Positions 16,891-25,685 of a DNA stretch of 64,000 bases are shown piece by piece. Both the position numbers and the translations under genes were made by a program. Source of the DNA: Allopusillimonas sp008369125 (lineage in GTDB: Bacteria > Pseudomonadota > Gammaproteobacteria > Burkholderiales > Burkholderiaceae_B); the NCBI RefSeq assembly GCF_008369125.1, contig NZ_VOAY01000001.1:310001-374000 (forward strand). The letters run 5' to 3'. Position 1 is the first letter of the stretch, and the number at the start of each line of letters is the position of its first letter. Below the pieces are notes generated by a model. The model did no database searches. It saw only the letters and a list, made by a program, of their open reading frames with translations, and was not told the DNA's origin.

Positions 16891-17808
16891 TTAATGCACG
16901 GAGTCATCGCCACCGTGCATGGCGCCAGGCGGCTCAATGAAGAGGCTGGCGCAATCAATGGCATCAAATTCGTATGGCTTTCCGCAAAAGTTACAAACGA
17001 TGTGAACATTACCGCGCTCGCTCAGAATGCTATCGATTTCGTCGCGGCCCAGAGCATGGAGCATGCCTGCAACGCGTTCGCGGTTACAGGGGCAATGCCA
17101 GCGCACGTCTTGAGGTTCGTAGGCCAACAATGTTTCTTGCCAGAAAAGGCGATGAATAAGGGTGTCGGTGTCGAGCTCAAGTAGTTCGTTTGGCTTAAGT
17201 GTAGTTGCCAACTGCGTCAGACGCGACCAGGTTTCGGCCGAAACCTCGAGACTTTCGGAGGCAGACTGGCCCGGCAGCCGTTGCAATAACAAGCCGCCAG
17301 TGTGTTCGTTGTCTGAAGCAAGCCACAGACGGGTCTCGAGTTGCTCAGAGTCGCGCATGTATGACTCTAGGACTTGTGCGACCGTGTCGCCTTCGAGTGG
17401 CACAACGCCCTGGTACGGAGCCATGCCTGATTCCTTGCTGTTGGGGTCAAGCACGACGATGAAGCGGCCTTCTCCGCGCGTATTGAGTAGCGACTGCAAG
17501 GTGCCATCTTCGGGCACCTTATGGTCTTCACGCAGCGTGGCGGTGGCGCGAATAGACAAGTCTGATGTGCATTCGACGACAATGAGCGCGATGGGCCCGT
17601 CTCCTTGCAGCTGCAATACTAACGAACCGTCAAATTTAATGTTGGAAGCCAGTAACACGGCTGCCGAGACGAGTTCGCCCAGCAGCTTTTGCACGCAAAC
17701 GGGAAAATGCTGATGAGCCAGGCCTGTTTGCCAGGCGTTGGTGAGTTTTACCACTTGCACACGTGTACTGTGGTCTGAAGTCAGGTATTTTTTGAATTGA
17801 TCGGTCAT
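16891..17808 (-). CDS. hslO: Redox-regulated chaperone Hsp33
   Basis: Cytoplasmic holdase chaperone switched on by oxidation and unfolding, 305 residues. The C-terminal zinc switch is complete: CPC at 239-241 and CNFC at 272-275. The N-terminal substrate-binding domain begins MTDQFKKYLTSDHSTRVQVV. I use ATG 17808; an in-frame TTG two codons upstream is less likely. It is transcribed alone. The neighbouring acyl-CoA synthetase gene lies upstream in the same direction with about 100 nt between. Confidence 0.95.
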   Translation of the reverse strand: MTDQFKKYLTSDHSTRVQVVKLTNAWQTGLAHQHFPVCVQKLLGELVSAAVLLASNIKFDGSLVLQLQGDGPIALIVVECTSDLSIRATATLREDHKVPEDGTLQSLLNTRGEGRFIVVLDPNSKESGMAPYQGVVPLEGDTVAQVLESYMRDSEQLETRLWLASDNEHTGGLLLQRLPGQSASESLEVSAETWSRLTQLATTLKPNELLELDTDTLIHRLFWQETLLAYEPQDVRWHCPCNRERVAGMLHALGRDEIDSILSERGNVHIVCNFCGKPYEFDAIDCASLFIEPPGAMHGGDDSVH

Positions 17809-17904
17809 GAGCAAATTTTAGCTCATAAATGTCGCGTGGCTTGGGTGGCCACGCCAGTTGTACGTACACTGGCCGCCGCAGACAGTGTGGCACTGAAAGA
17901 TGTG

Positions 17905-19578
17905 TCAGTGGCCAGAGACCGACGACCCGCCATGTCGTTGAGCTTCTCGCGCACGAAGCACACTACGGCGTATTTTACCTGTGCTGGTGAGGGGTAGTTT
18001 GTCCACAAATTCTATCTCGCGGGGCGTCTGGTGCGAGGCTAGCTGGCTTCGAACGTATTCTTGGAGCTCGGCCTGTAGGTCGGTGCCATCGGCAGGCCGT
18101 ACGCCGGGTTTAAGTACAACGTAAGCCTTGATGAGTGCGCCGCGTATGCTGTCGGGTTTGGGTACAACGGCAGCGCTGGCTACGGCAGCGTGATGCATAA
18201 GACACTCTTCGATTTCGTCCGGGCCGATTCTGTATCCTGAGCTTTTGAATACGTCGTCGCGACGGCCTGCATACCAGTAGTAGCCGTGTTCGTCCACACT
18301 GGCCAGGTCACCTGTAAGAAACCAGTTATCGTCAAATTTTTCTTTTGTCGCGGTTTCGTCTTGCCAGTAGCCGAGAAACAGTGCTGGGTCGGGGTGGCCA
18401 TGTATGTCATACCGATTAATGGCGATCTCGCCTACCACGCCGGGTTGGCAGGCCTTAGCGTTTTTGTCGAGAACAGCGACCTGATGTCCGGGATAAGGGC
18501 GGCCAATACTGCCTGCAAGGGCTGGCCAGCGCCTATGGCTGTTGCCGATGACATAATTGAGCTCAGTTTGCCCAAACATTTCGTTAGGGATTACGCCCAA
18601 GGCCTGTTCGCACCATTTGAAGGTGTCGGGCTTGACGGGCTCGCCCGCGCAAGCAATGGCACGCAATCGTAAAGGCCACCTGTCGCGTGGCGCTGGTGTC
18701 TCGGTCATCATTAAATGCAGCAGGGTCGGTGGCAAGAGCACGTTGCTTACCTGATAACGTGCCATGATTTCCATAGCCTTGACGGGTGTATAACGCCCTT
18801 GTGCGCCGACGATGGCTTGACCGAAATAAAGCGTAGGCAGCAAGGCGTCCATAATGCCGCTGCCCCATGTCCAGTCGGTAGGGGTCCAGAAAATGTCGCT
18901 TTTTTGCGGAAACCAATTCTGGGATGCAACGAACCCTGGCAGGCTGCCTATGAGGGCGCGGTGAGCCAGCAATACGCCTTTGGGTTCTCGTGTTGTGCCC
19001 GAGGTATACAGCAACAGGGCTGGGCTGTCAGACGAGGTTGGGATGGGTTTGAAAATGCCGGGCTGACGGGCCAGCAGCGTACGCCAAGGAATGACAGACT
19101 CGTCTTCGAAATCGATACCAACTATCTGGGTGAGGGCGGGGCAACGGCCTTGTGCACTGACCACGTCGGGTGCCGTAATGGCATCAACAATGGCTACATG
19201 TGCGCCTGCGCTTTTAAGCCGAACAGCTAGCCCGTCTGCGCCAAAACGGCTGCTAAGTGGCAGCGCAATGGCGCCCACACTGAATATGGCCATGTAGCTG
19301 GCAACGGTTTCGGGTCTCTGCTCAAGCACGACAGCAACGCGGTCGCCACGTTGCACACCCATGCGGATAAGTGCGTTAGCCAGTTTTTGTGTGGTGTCAG
19401 AAAGCCGGGTGTATGTCCATACGTCGCGTATGCCAGCTTCATCTTCATGAAAAATGGCAATGCGGCGGCCTTCAAGCGTGTTTTCCGCCCAGCGGTGCAC
19501 GCACGCCTGTGCGATGTTGAACTGAGAGGGCACTAACCACTGGAATGACTGGTACAGATCCGGGTATTGATCGTTCAT
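17905..19578 (-). CDS. AMP-dependent acyl-CoA synthetase (medium-chain/ACSM-like)
   Basis: Adenylate-forming ligase of 557 residues that activates a carboxylic acid to its CoA thioester. The ATP loop LLYTSGTTREPKG sits at residues 189-201; GQTELNYVIG is the A5 motif; WFLTGDLASVDEHGYYWYAGRRDDV is split over A7-A8; the catalytic lysine is in LTSTGKIRRS near the C-terminus. The motif wording and the WTPTDWTWG segment are those of acetyl/medium-chain synthetases rather than long-chain FadD. The substrate is not determined. It starts at ATG 19578 with no clear ribosome-binding site and stands alone. Confidence 0.87.
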   Translation of the reverse strand: MNDQYPDLYQSFQWLVPSQFNIAQACVHRWAENTLEGRRIAIFHEDEAGIRDVWTYTRLSDTTQKLANALIRMGVQRGDRVAVVLEQRPETVASYMAIFSVGAIALPLSSRFGADGLAVRLKSAGAHVAIVDAITAPDVVSAQGRCPALTQIVGIDFEDESVIPWRTLLARQPGIFKPIPTSSDSPALLLYTSGTTREPKGVLLAHRALIGSLPGFVASQNWFPQKSDIFWTPTDWTWGSGIMDALLPTLYFGQAIVGAQGRYTPVKAMEIMARYQVSNVLLPPTLLHLMMTETPAPRDRWPLRLRAIACAGEPVKPDTFKWCEQALGVIPNEMFGQTELNYVIGNSHRRWPALAGSIGRPYPGHQVAVLDKNAKACQPGVVGEIAINRYDIHGHPDPALFLGYWQDETATKEKFDDNWFLTGDLASVDEHGYYWYAGRRDDVFKSSGYRIGPDEIEECLMHHAAVASAAVVPKPDSIRGALIKAYVVLKPGVRPADGTDLQAELQEYVRSQLASHQTPREIEFVDKLPLTSTGKIRRSVLRAREAQRHGGSSVSGH

Positions 19579-19695
19579 TATCGTTTGGGTTCTGCTGAGC
19601 TCGGGACGGCATAGGCGCCAACCCGAAGCATGAACGACAAGCGTGATCTGTGCAATGGCTCAGATTATGAAAGCCGGAGATAATAGGGTTTTTAC

Positions 19696-20214
19696 CTAGG
19701 TGCGTGCAGGTTTTGGTGTGTCAACCAGACGTGTGCCAACCAAACGATCATGCAGAAACAGGCCTTCGCGATCGAACCAGGTATAAATAAACCCGGCAAA
19801 TGGTGCAAAGACGATAAATAAATCAGTAGAACTGTAGCCCGTTGCTCGAGAGGCGGTCATGACGGCAAATGCCATCATCAAGGGTAGTGCCCAGGCAAGC
19901 ACATAGCGCGCAATAAGCCGTGGCAGTGAAATGGCTGCGCCGACAGCGTCTTGCAATCGGATATTCCAGGTTTTCATGGGCAGGGTCTGGCCGCGCAGAC
20001 GCCAACAGAGAATGAAATACACGCCCATGGCTACAAACAGTATGACCTGCCGCATATGGCGCAGCATCAGCGCATTGCGGCTTTGCGTTAACGTGTCAAA
20101 CAGATAGCCGGCCAGAAATATGACACCGAAGAGTAGAACCCCTTCGTACATCATGCAGGCGAATCGACGCCAGCGACTGGCAAGGGGTAGGGTGGGGGAG
20201 ATAGTGGGGTGCAT
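19696..20214 (-). CDS. RDD family membrane protein
   Basis: Integral membrane protein of 172 residues with about four hydrophobic segments. The family-defining Arg and Asp residues are seen in ASRWRRFACMMYEGVLL at the N-terminus and in FDREGLFLHDRLVGTRLV at the C-terminus. Its function is unknown; some relatives have been linked to ion exchange. ATG 20214. It is separated from the upstream small gene by a terminator, so it probably has its own promoter. Confidence 0.85.
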   Translation of the reverse strand: MHPTISPTLPLASRWRRFACMMYEGVLLFGVIFLAGYLFDTLTQSRNALMLRHMRQVILFVAMGVYFILCWRLRGQTLPMKTWNIRLQDAVGAAISLPRLIARYVLAWALPLMMAFAVMTASRATGYSSTDLFIVFAPFAGFIYTWFDREGLFLHDRLVGTRLVDTPKPART

Positions 20215-20268
20215 TGAAGAAGTAGTCAGGCTAAGTGACCGCTATTATCGTGCAAATTTGCCAGGCAT

Positions 20269-20297
20269 GAAAAAGCCGCCTGAAAATGTGGCGGCTT
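20269..20297 (-). terminator. Terminator of the small gene at 20.4 kb
   Basis: The stem aagccgcc / ggcggctt (8 bp, arms 20273-20280 and 20290-20297) is followed on the minus strand by five T. Confidence 0.75.
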
Positions 20298-20362
20298 GGC
20301 GGTATGGGCTGACGCTGATTAGGCAGCCACATAACCCTTTTTACCTAAGGGCCAGGCTGACG

Positions 20363-20545
20363 TCAGGCGTGCTTGACGGAGCTGTGAACAGTCGTCGTGC
20401 TGCGTGGTGCGGCCTGGAAAAGCTTGGCGAACAGGTTTTTAAGGGCTACAACAGGCTTGAACCGGAACTGCTCTTCGATGGCCTGGGCCAGCAACTGGCG
20501 CTCGAGTTCGTCGGTTAAGCGGGTTTCTTTGCCTACGTAGATCAT
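20363..20545 (-). CDS. Small protein of unknown function (60 aa)
   Basis: I do not recognise the family. The protein is soluble and charged: MIYVGKETRLTDELERQLL, then an amphipathic helix-like part and a Ser/Thr-rich tail. It is likely a real gene: an aaaggt ribosome-binding site sits about 6 nt before the ATG, a terminator follows, and a block of palindromes lies 25-66 nt upstream. It is transcribed leftward on its own. Its tight regulation signals suggest a conditionally expressed small regulator or stress protein, but that is a guess. Confidence 0.6.
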   Translation of the reverse strand: MIYVGKETRLTDELERQLLAQAIEEQFRFKPVVALKNLFAKLFQAAPRSTTTVHSSVKHA

Positions 20546-20569
20546 TGACTTACCTTTTGTGAAAATTAC

Positions 20570-20611
20570 TGAACGTTTCGTTCAGGGTTAACCCTATTGT
20601 AGGGTTAACCC
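20570..20611. promoter_or_regulatory. Three adjacent palindromes upstream of the small gene
   Basis: TGAACG-TTT-CGTTCA (20570-20584) is followed without a gap by GGGTTAACCC (20585-20594), seven bases, and a second GGGTTAACCC (20602-20611). The two 10-bp palindromes are 17 bp apart centre to centre. This looks like an operator block for dimeric regulators. Confidence 0.55.
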
Positions 20612-20670
20612 GCAGTAATGGCAAGTTCTATGTTGCGCCGCAGCGACGTACCTAGGCTATTTACGTTTTT

Positions 20671-22146
20671 TTACGTCTGGTCGGAGTCTTGTTTCTTGTT
20701 TCTATAACCCGCTTCGACCATTTCAAAGCTGAAAAGCCGGCAATCCAACGCGCCATTGTGTAGCGGATAGCGTCTCAGGGGCTTGAGACGCATTTGGCTG
20801 GGCAGGTCGAGATCGCTTGAAATAACGTTAATAGACCATCCGCTGTAGTTACGCTTCAGGTTTTGTGACCAATCGGGCCAGAGTGAAACGTCTTCGGGCA
20901 TGCGCTCGCCGTAGGGTGGGTTGGTAACCAGCCAGCCTGTGTCGGCGGGAGGTGGCACCGTGCGGGCGTCGCCCAGCTCAAAACGGATGGAGTCTGGCGT
21001 AAGCCAGGCGCGTTCGAGGTTGGCCCGCGCCGCTTCGAGCGCTTGCGGGTTCAGGTCGTAACCGACCAGCGGGCTGTCGAGTTGTGTGGCAATGCGCGAC
21101 CGCGCCTCTTCTTTGATATCACGCCAGTGGCGTGCGTCGTGGTTGCGCAAACGCTCAAAACCAAAAGGTCGCCAGATACCCGCAGGCACACCCAGGGCGA
21201 TCCAGGCTGCCTCGATGAGTATGGTGCCGCTACCGCAGAACGGGTCGAGCAATGCCGCAGAGGGATCCCAACCGGAAAGCGCCAGCAAGCCCGCAGCGAG
21301 GTTTTCACGCAATGGCGCTTCACCCTTGTCGAGACGCCAGCCGCGTTTGAAAAGTGATTCGCCTGAGGTATCCAGATATAGCGTGGCGCTGGTTTCATCG
21401 AGAAACAGATGTACGCGTGCATCGGGGCGCACGGTATCGATACTGGGCCGCGCCCCTTCATGGTCGCGCAGCCGGTCGCAAATGCCGTCTTTGGCGCGCA
21501 GGTTGCAGTATTGCAGGCTTTGCATGGGGCTGCGTATGGCCGAGGTGTCGACGCGCAAGGTTTGCTCTGCACCGAACCAGCGTTCCCAGGGGGTATTTTG
21601 CGCGAGCTCGAGAATATCGTCTTCTTGTCTTACAGGGGCCTTGGCAACCTGGACCAGTATGCGGGTGGCCAGACGAGAATACAGGTTGGCCCGCAAGACG
21701 CCGGCCCAATCAGCATGGAAACGGCAGCCGGCGCGGTCAGCCTGTGCATCGTCAAAGCCAAGTGCGTGCAGCTCACTGGCCAGCGCAGCCTCGAGCCCGT
21801 GCGGGCAGGGAGCAAACACCGGGAAAATTTCGGTATGGGTGCGTTGGGAGTGTTCTTGGCGCTCGCTTCGGTCAGTGCGGGCCGGCAGTTGTGCACGCTC
21901 TGTGCGGCCGCGCATGGCGCTGCCGTGTTGGGAAGGGGCGGTGCCATGGTGTTGTCGGCCAGAGGGGGGCTCAGAAGCGCTCTGCTGCCTTGCTGGCGCC
22001 GAAGGCTGCTTGGCGCGCTCACGCTCAAGCTGTGCCACCTGGCGGGCTCGACTGCCACTGCGCTTGCGCTTTTGCTCACTGTCGATTTCGACAGCGTCAG
22101 GCTTTTTTTTGAGGGTCAGCGTTTTATTTGATTTGGAATCGGTCAT
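20671..22146 (-). CDS. THUMP-domain class I SAM-dependent RNA methyltransferase (RlmL N-half-like)
   Basis: Predicted 23S rRNA guanine-N2 methyltransferase of 491 residues. The first 105 or so residues are a lysine/arginine/glutamine-rich, probably disordered extension. The THUMP RNA-binding domain follows (FPVFAPCPHGLEAALASELH onward), then the methyltransferase domain with DPFCGSGTILIEAA as SAM site and TNPPYGERM as catalytic NPPY motif. It corresponds to the N-terminal half of E. coli RlmL, without the RlmK half. I use ATG 22146; it begins 11 nt after the hemJ stop, so it may be co-transcribed with hemJ and proA. Confidence 0.87.
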   Translation of the reverse strand: MTDSKSNKTLTLKKKPDAVEIDSEQKRKRSGSRARQVAQLERERAKQPSAPARQQSASEPPSGRQHHGTAPSQHGSAMRGRTERAQLPARTDRSERQEHSQRTHTEIFPVFAPCPHGLEAALASELHALGFDDAQADRAGCRFHADWAGVLRANLYSRLATRILVQVAKAPVRQEDDILELAQNTPWERWFGAEQTLRVDTSAIRSPMQSLQYCNLRAKDGICDRLRDHEGARPSIDTVRPDARVHLFLDETSATLYLDTSGESLFKRGWRLDKGEAPLRENLAAGLLALSGWDPSAALLDPFCGSGTILIEAAWIALGVPAGIWRPFGFERLRNHDARHWRDIKEEARSRIATQLDSPLVGYDLNPQALEAARANLERAWLTPDSIRFELGDARTVPPPADTGWLVTNPPYGERMPEDVSLWPDWSQNLKRNYSGWSINVISSDLDLPSQMRLKPLRRYPLHNGALDCRLFSFEMVEAGYRNKKQDSDQT

Positions 22147-22157
22147 GGGTAAAAGAC

Positions 22158-22574
22158 TTAGAAGGGCCGCACGACCACAAGGGTGACCACGATAAGCAGC
22201 AGGATGACGGGTATTTCGTTGAACCACCGATAAAAGCGATGGCTGCGGGTATTTGCCTGGCGCTCAAATACCTTGAGCAGACGGCCGCAGGCGAGATGAT
22301 ACGCGATCAGAAGCACAACAAAAAACAGTTTGGCATGCATCCAGCCCTGGCCGCTGCCCAGGCCGTAGCCCAGAAACAACCAGAGCCCGAACACGATGGC
22401 CAGCACGGCCAATGGCGTCATGAAACGATACAGGCGTTGCGCCATGCCTAACAGACAGGCCGACGACGCCGGATCTTGTGCCTGGGCAAGGTTGACATAG
22501 ATGCGCGGCAAGTAGAACAGCCCCGCGAACCAGGATGTGATGAAAACGATGTGAAAGGTTTTTACCCAAAGCAT
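22158..22574 (-). CDS. hemJ: Protoporphyrinogen oxidase HemJ
   Basis: Integral membrane protein of 138 residues with four helices that oxidises protoporphyrinogen IX in haem synthesis. Two residues known as essential in the family are visible: His8 (VKTFHIVF) and Lys82 (GWMHAKLFF). The pattern of a conserved Trp, FYLPR loop and RFYRWFNEIP near the C-terminus fits the family. It lies between proA and the RNA methyltransferase gene, all on the minus strand with gaps of about 10 nt. Confidence 0.88.
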   Translation of the reverse strand: MLWVKTFHIVFITSWFAGLFYLPRIYVNLAQAQDPASSACLLGMAQRLYRFMTPLAVLAIVFGLWLFLGYGLGSGQGWMHAKLFFVVLLIAYHLACGRLLKVFERQANTRSHRFYRWFNEIPVILLLIVVTLVVVRPF

Positions 22575-22582
22575 GAATTTAC

Positions 22583-23875
22583 TTACCCGCGTAGTTGGCC
22601 GTCGCCATCAAGAACCCACTTGAGCATGGTGAGGCCTTCGAGGCCCACGGGCCCGCGCGCATGCAGGCGGTTGGTAGATATACCGATTTCTGCGCCCAGC
22701 CCGTACTCAAAACCGTCGGCAAAACAGGTTGGAAGGTTGACGTAGACCGAGCTTGAGTCAACCTCGCGCTGAAAGCGTCGGGCGGCCTGCAGACTTTCGG
22801 TGACGATGGACTCAGTGTGTTCTGAGCTGTAGCGAGCGATATGATCCATGGCCTCGTCGAGGCTGTCGACCACTCTGATTGCAAGTATAGGGGCCAGGAA
22901 CTCGGTTTCCCAATCAGCTTCGACAGCAGGCAGGGCGCTAGGCACCAGAGCCCTGGTGCGTTCACATCCACGAAGCTCAACGCCTTTGGCGATAAGCGCG
23001 TCAGCCAGCCTTGGCAGGAAACGCGCAGCAATGCTGGCGTGCACGAGCAGGGTTTCCATGGCCCCGCAGATGCCATAGCGATAGGTTTTGGCGTTGAAGG
23101 CGATATCGTGTGCTTTGTCGAGGTCGGCATCGGTATCGACGTAAATGTGGCAGTTTCCGTCGAGATGCTTGAGCAGCGGAACTTTGGCGTCGGCAGCTAG
23201 CCGGGCAATAAGCCCTTTCCCGCCACGCGGCACGATGACGTCGATATAGTCGGTAAGCGTAATCATTTCGCCTACAGCGGCACGGTCAGTGGTACCCACG
23301 ACTTGAACCGCATTAACGGGCAGGCCGGCATCGGCCAGCCCCTGGCTAATGATGTGCCCCAACGCCACGTTGGAGTGAAAGGCTTCGCTGCCACCCCGCA
23401 GTATGGTTGCATTGCCTGATTTAAGACAAAGCGCGGCGGCGTCAATGGTGACGTTGGGGCGTGATTCGTAAATAATGCCGATGACACCCAGCGGTACCCG
23501 CATTTGTGCTACCCGCATGCCGTTGGGACGCACGGTAGAGGGCCCGATGCCCCCAATTGGGTCAGGCATGTCGGCGATCTGCAACAAGCCCTTCGCCATG
23601 GTGTCGAGCGCCTTGTCTGACAGCTTTAGCCGGTCTAGCAGGGCGGGCTCGAGCCCGTTGGCCTGCGCAGTAGCCAAGTCGCGAGCATTTTCGGCTTGCA
23701 GTGTTTGTTTTTGCTCGAGCAGGCGGCTCGCCATGGCGCGCAGGGCCACGGCTTTTGCCTGGCCTGAAGCATTGCGCATGAGGCGTGCTGCCTGGCGCGC
23801 CTGTTTGCCTAGCTGCTGCATATCTTGATGGTTAGTGCTTGCGGCAGTAATGGCCGTTGCGGTAGTGGATGTCAT
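22583..23875 (-). CDS. proA: Glutamate-5-semialdehyde dehydrogenase (gamma-glutamyl phosphate reductase)
   Basis: Second step of proline synthesis: NADPH reduction of gamma-glutamyl phosphate. It has 430 residues. The aldehyde-dehydrogenase-type active site is seen with Cys270 in TYRYGICGAME, the VPLGVIGIIYESRPNVTID segment near residue 128, and the GLEGLTMLKWVLDG end. No proB is adjacent, which is common in this group. The start could be ATG 23875 or the internal ATG at codon 19. The downstream gap to hemJ is 8 nt. Confidence 0.95.
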   Translation of the reverse strand: MTSTTATAITAASTNHQDMQQLGKQARQAARLMRNASGQAKAVALRAMASRLLEQKQTLQAENARDLATAQANGLEPALLDRLKLSDKALDTMAKGLLQIADMPDPIGGIGPSTVRPNGMRVAQMRVPLGVIGIIYESRPNVTIDAAALCLKSGNATILRGGSEAFHSNVALGHIISQGLADAGLPVNAVQVVGTTDRAAVGEMITLTDYIDVIVPRGGKGLIARLAADAKVPLLKHLDGNCHIYVDTDADLDKAHDIAFNAKTYRYGICGAMETLLVHASIAARFLPRLADALIAKGVELRGCERTRALVPSALPAVEADWETEFLAPILAIRVVDSLDEAMDHIARYSSEHTESIVTESLQAARRFQREVDSSSVYVNLPTCFADGFEYGLGAEIGISTNRLHARGPVGLEGLTMLKWVLDGDGQLRG

Positions 23876-23948
23876 GGCAATAGAAAATAAGTGGTGCTTG
23901 GTCTGATTATCTCAGCATTTGCAGCACAGGGTGCAAACAGATGGCTTT

Positions 23949-25016
23949 TTAGCGTGTGGTGCGAGGTCGTGACAGGGCAATGCGCAGGATTAAACGAGCA
24001 AGTTCTTCCCAAGGGTCTTCGAGTCGGCCCGGAACTTTAAGGCCTTTGATCAAGCGATCAATATCGTGCGCATGCTGTAGTGCTGCAGGCCAGCTGCGCG
24101 GCGGAACGCGCCCCAGAGTCTGGCGCAACAGGTGCTCACGCGGACCAAATACGCGCTGACGGCGCATTTCGGCGTTGAGGTCTTGGCCGCTGGCCTGAGC
24201 GGCGGCCAGGCGGGTTAATACTCTGATCTCTTCACCTACCGCCCACAGCACAAGCACCAATGCCTCGCCTTCTGCGCGCAAACCGGCCAATATTGACATT
24301 GCTCGGGGAGCATTGGCAGACAACATGGCGTCACGTAGGCCAAATACATCGTAGCGAGCAACGTTAAGTACCGCACGCTCGACATCTTCAGCACTGATTT
24401 GACCCTCTGGGTATAACAGCGACAGCTTCTGCACTTCCTGGAAGGCAGCCAGCAGGTTGCCTTCGACTTTATCGGCCATCCATTCGAGCGTGGCGTTATC
24501 GAGTTGTTGGCCTTGTCGTGCCAGACGCTGAGATATCCAGCGTGGCAGGGCGTTGCGGTCAACGTTAGCAACTTCGACCAAGGTACCGGCCGATATCAGC
24601 CCTTGAGCCCATTTGCTGTTGCGTGTGGCCTTATCAAGGCGTGGCAGGTTGATGAGTACCAGTGTATCGGGCAGGGCGTTGCTTTCAGCCATGCCGGCCA
24701 GCTTGATCAGGGTGTCAGCCCCGGTTTTTCCGGGCTTGCCTGAAGGGATGGCGACATCTACCAGCCGACGGTCGCCGAATAGTGACACGTTTTGGGTAGC
24801 GCCAATGATTGCCGACCAGTCGCCACGGGCATCCAGTGTTAGGCTGATGCGCTCGGCGTAGCCCTCGCGCACAGCCGTGGCACGCAATGCATCGCTGGCC
24901 TCAATGGCCAGCAATGGCTCGTCGCCTGACACGATATAAAGCGTGTCGAGACTGACGGGAGACTTGCTGAGCTGGCCGACAAAGCTGTCGGCATCCAGAC
25001 GGCGCCCCATGGCCAC
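23949..25016 (-). CDS. holA: DNA polymerase III delta subunit
   Basis: Clamp-loader subunit of about 355 residues that opens the beta clamp. The N-terminal LYIVSGDEPLLAIEASDALR segment and the central VEGNLLAAFQEVQKLSLLYP segment are family hallmarks. The gene follows lptE immediately: the GTG at 25016 directly abuts the lptE stop, and an ATG two codons later (25010) is an alternative start. Co-occurrence as leuS-lptE-holA is conserved in proteobacteria. Confidence 0.93.
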   Translation of the reverse strand: MAMGRRLDADSFVGQLSKSPVSLDTLYIVSGDEPLLAIEASDALRATAVREGYAERISLTLDARGDWSAIIGATQNVSLFGDRRLVDVAIPSGKPGKTGADTLIKLAGMAESNALPDTLVLINLPRLDKATRNSKWAQGLISAGTLVEVANVDRNALPRWISQRLARQGQQLDNATLEWMADKVEGNLLAAFQEVQKLSLLYPEGQISAEDVERAVLNVARYDVFGLRDAMLSANAPRAMSILAGLRAEGEALVLVLWAVGEEIRVLTRLAAAQASGQDLNAEMRRQRVFGPREHLLRQTLGRVPPRSWPAALQHAHDIDRLIKGLKVPGRLEDPWEELARLILRIALSRPRTTR

Positions 25017-25676
25017 CTAAAAGAAGCCAGAGCCCGAACGCTTGCTCGGGTCGCTCCAGGGAGTTGGGGTTTCGGGTTCGTGAGCAGGTACGTCAGGTAC
25101 CTGAATGTCGTTGAACGGCAGTATTTCGGGGTTGCTGAATGCTTCGCTGACATCTGGTGAGGAGAGATGGCGCACGATGCGATCGATGAGCGACTGCCGC
25201 ATTTGCATGAATACGACCCCAATTTCGCTTTGTTTGGCTTGCACCTGCTGGGAGTCATAGGGAACTTCTCGCGTTACGCGCAATGTAGTGGGCGGAAGCA
25301 CCTGATTGCCCTGGGCGTTAGTTAGCTGAAAAACGAATTCAATATTGAGTTCGTACTCTTCAACCTGGCCGTCGGTATCGAGTGAAATTTCACGTAGAGT
25401 TTGCCGGTTGCCGAGTTGTTCGAGCCTGGCCTGCGCCTGTGCGGGTTCGGAAACAAAGCGCGTTGCCGGTGAGCTGGCAATAATGGCTCGACGCAGCCCA
25501 GCGCCAAACTCGGAGTTTTCAGGGATGTTGGTGTACAGCGTGGTAAACGGCAGTGGCGACACGCCCTTCAGGTGGAAACCGCATGCTGCAAGCAGCATGA
25601 AAACGACGGCGCAGACAAAAACACGAATGCTTGTCTGGGGCAAGTTGCTGAAGGGAATGGGCCGTGTGCTGTGCAT
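25017..25676 (-). CDS. lptE: LPS-assembly lipoprotein LptE
   Basis: Outer-membrane lipoprotein that plugs and supports the LptD translocon for lipopolysaccharide. It has 219 residues. The signal peptide is long, with the lipobox LLAAC placing the lipidated cysteine at about residue 32, followed by GFHLKG, the classic start of mature LptE. The C-terminal part is rich in charged residues and proline. It lies 9 nt downstream of leuS and abuts holA. Confidence 0.92.
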   Translation of the reverse strand: MHSTRPIPFSNLPQTSIRVFVCAVVFMLLAACGFHLKGVSPLPFTTLYTNIPENSEFGAGLRRAIIASSPATRFVSEPAQAQARLEQLGNRQTLREISLDTDGQVEEYELNIEFVFQLTNAQGNQVLPPTTLRVTREVPYDSQQVQAKQSEIGVVFMQMRQSLIDRIVRHLSSPDVSEAFSNPEILPFNDIQVPDVPAHEPETPTPWSDPSKRSGSGFF

Positions 25677-25685
25677 GCGCTGATT

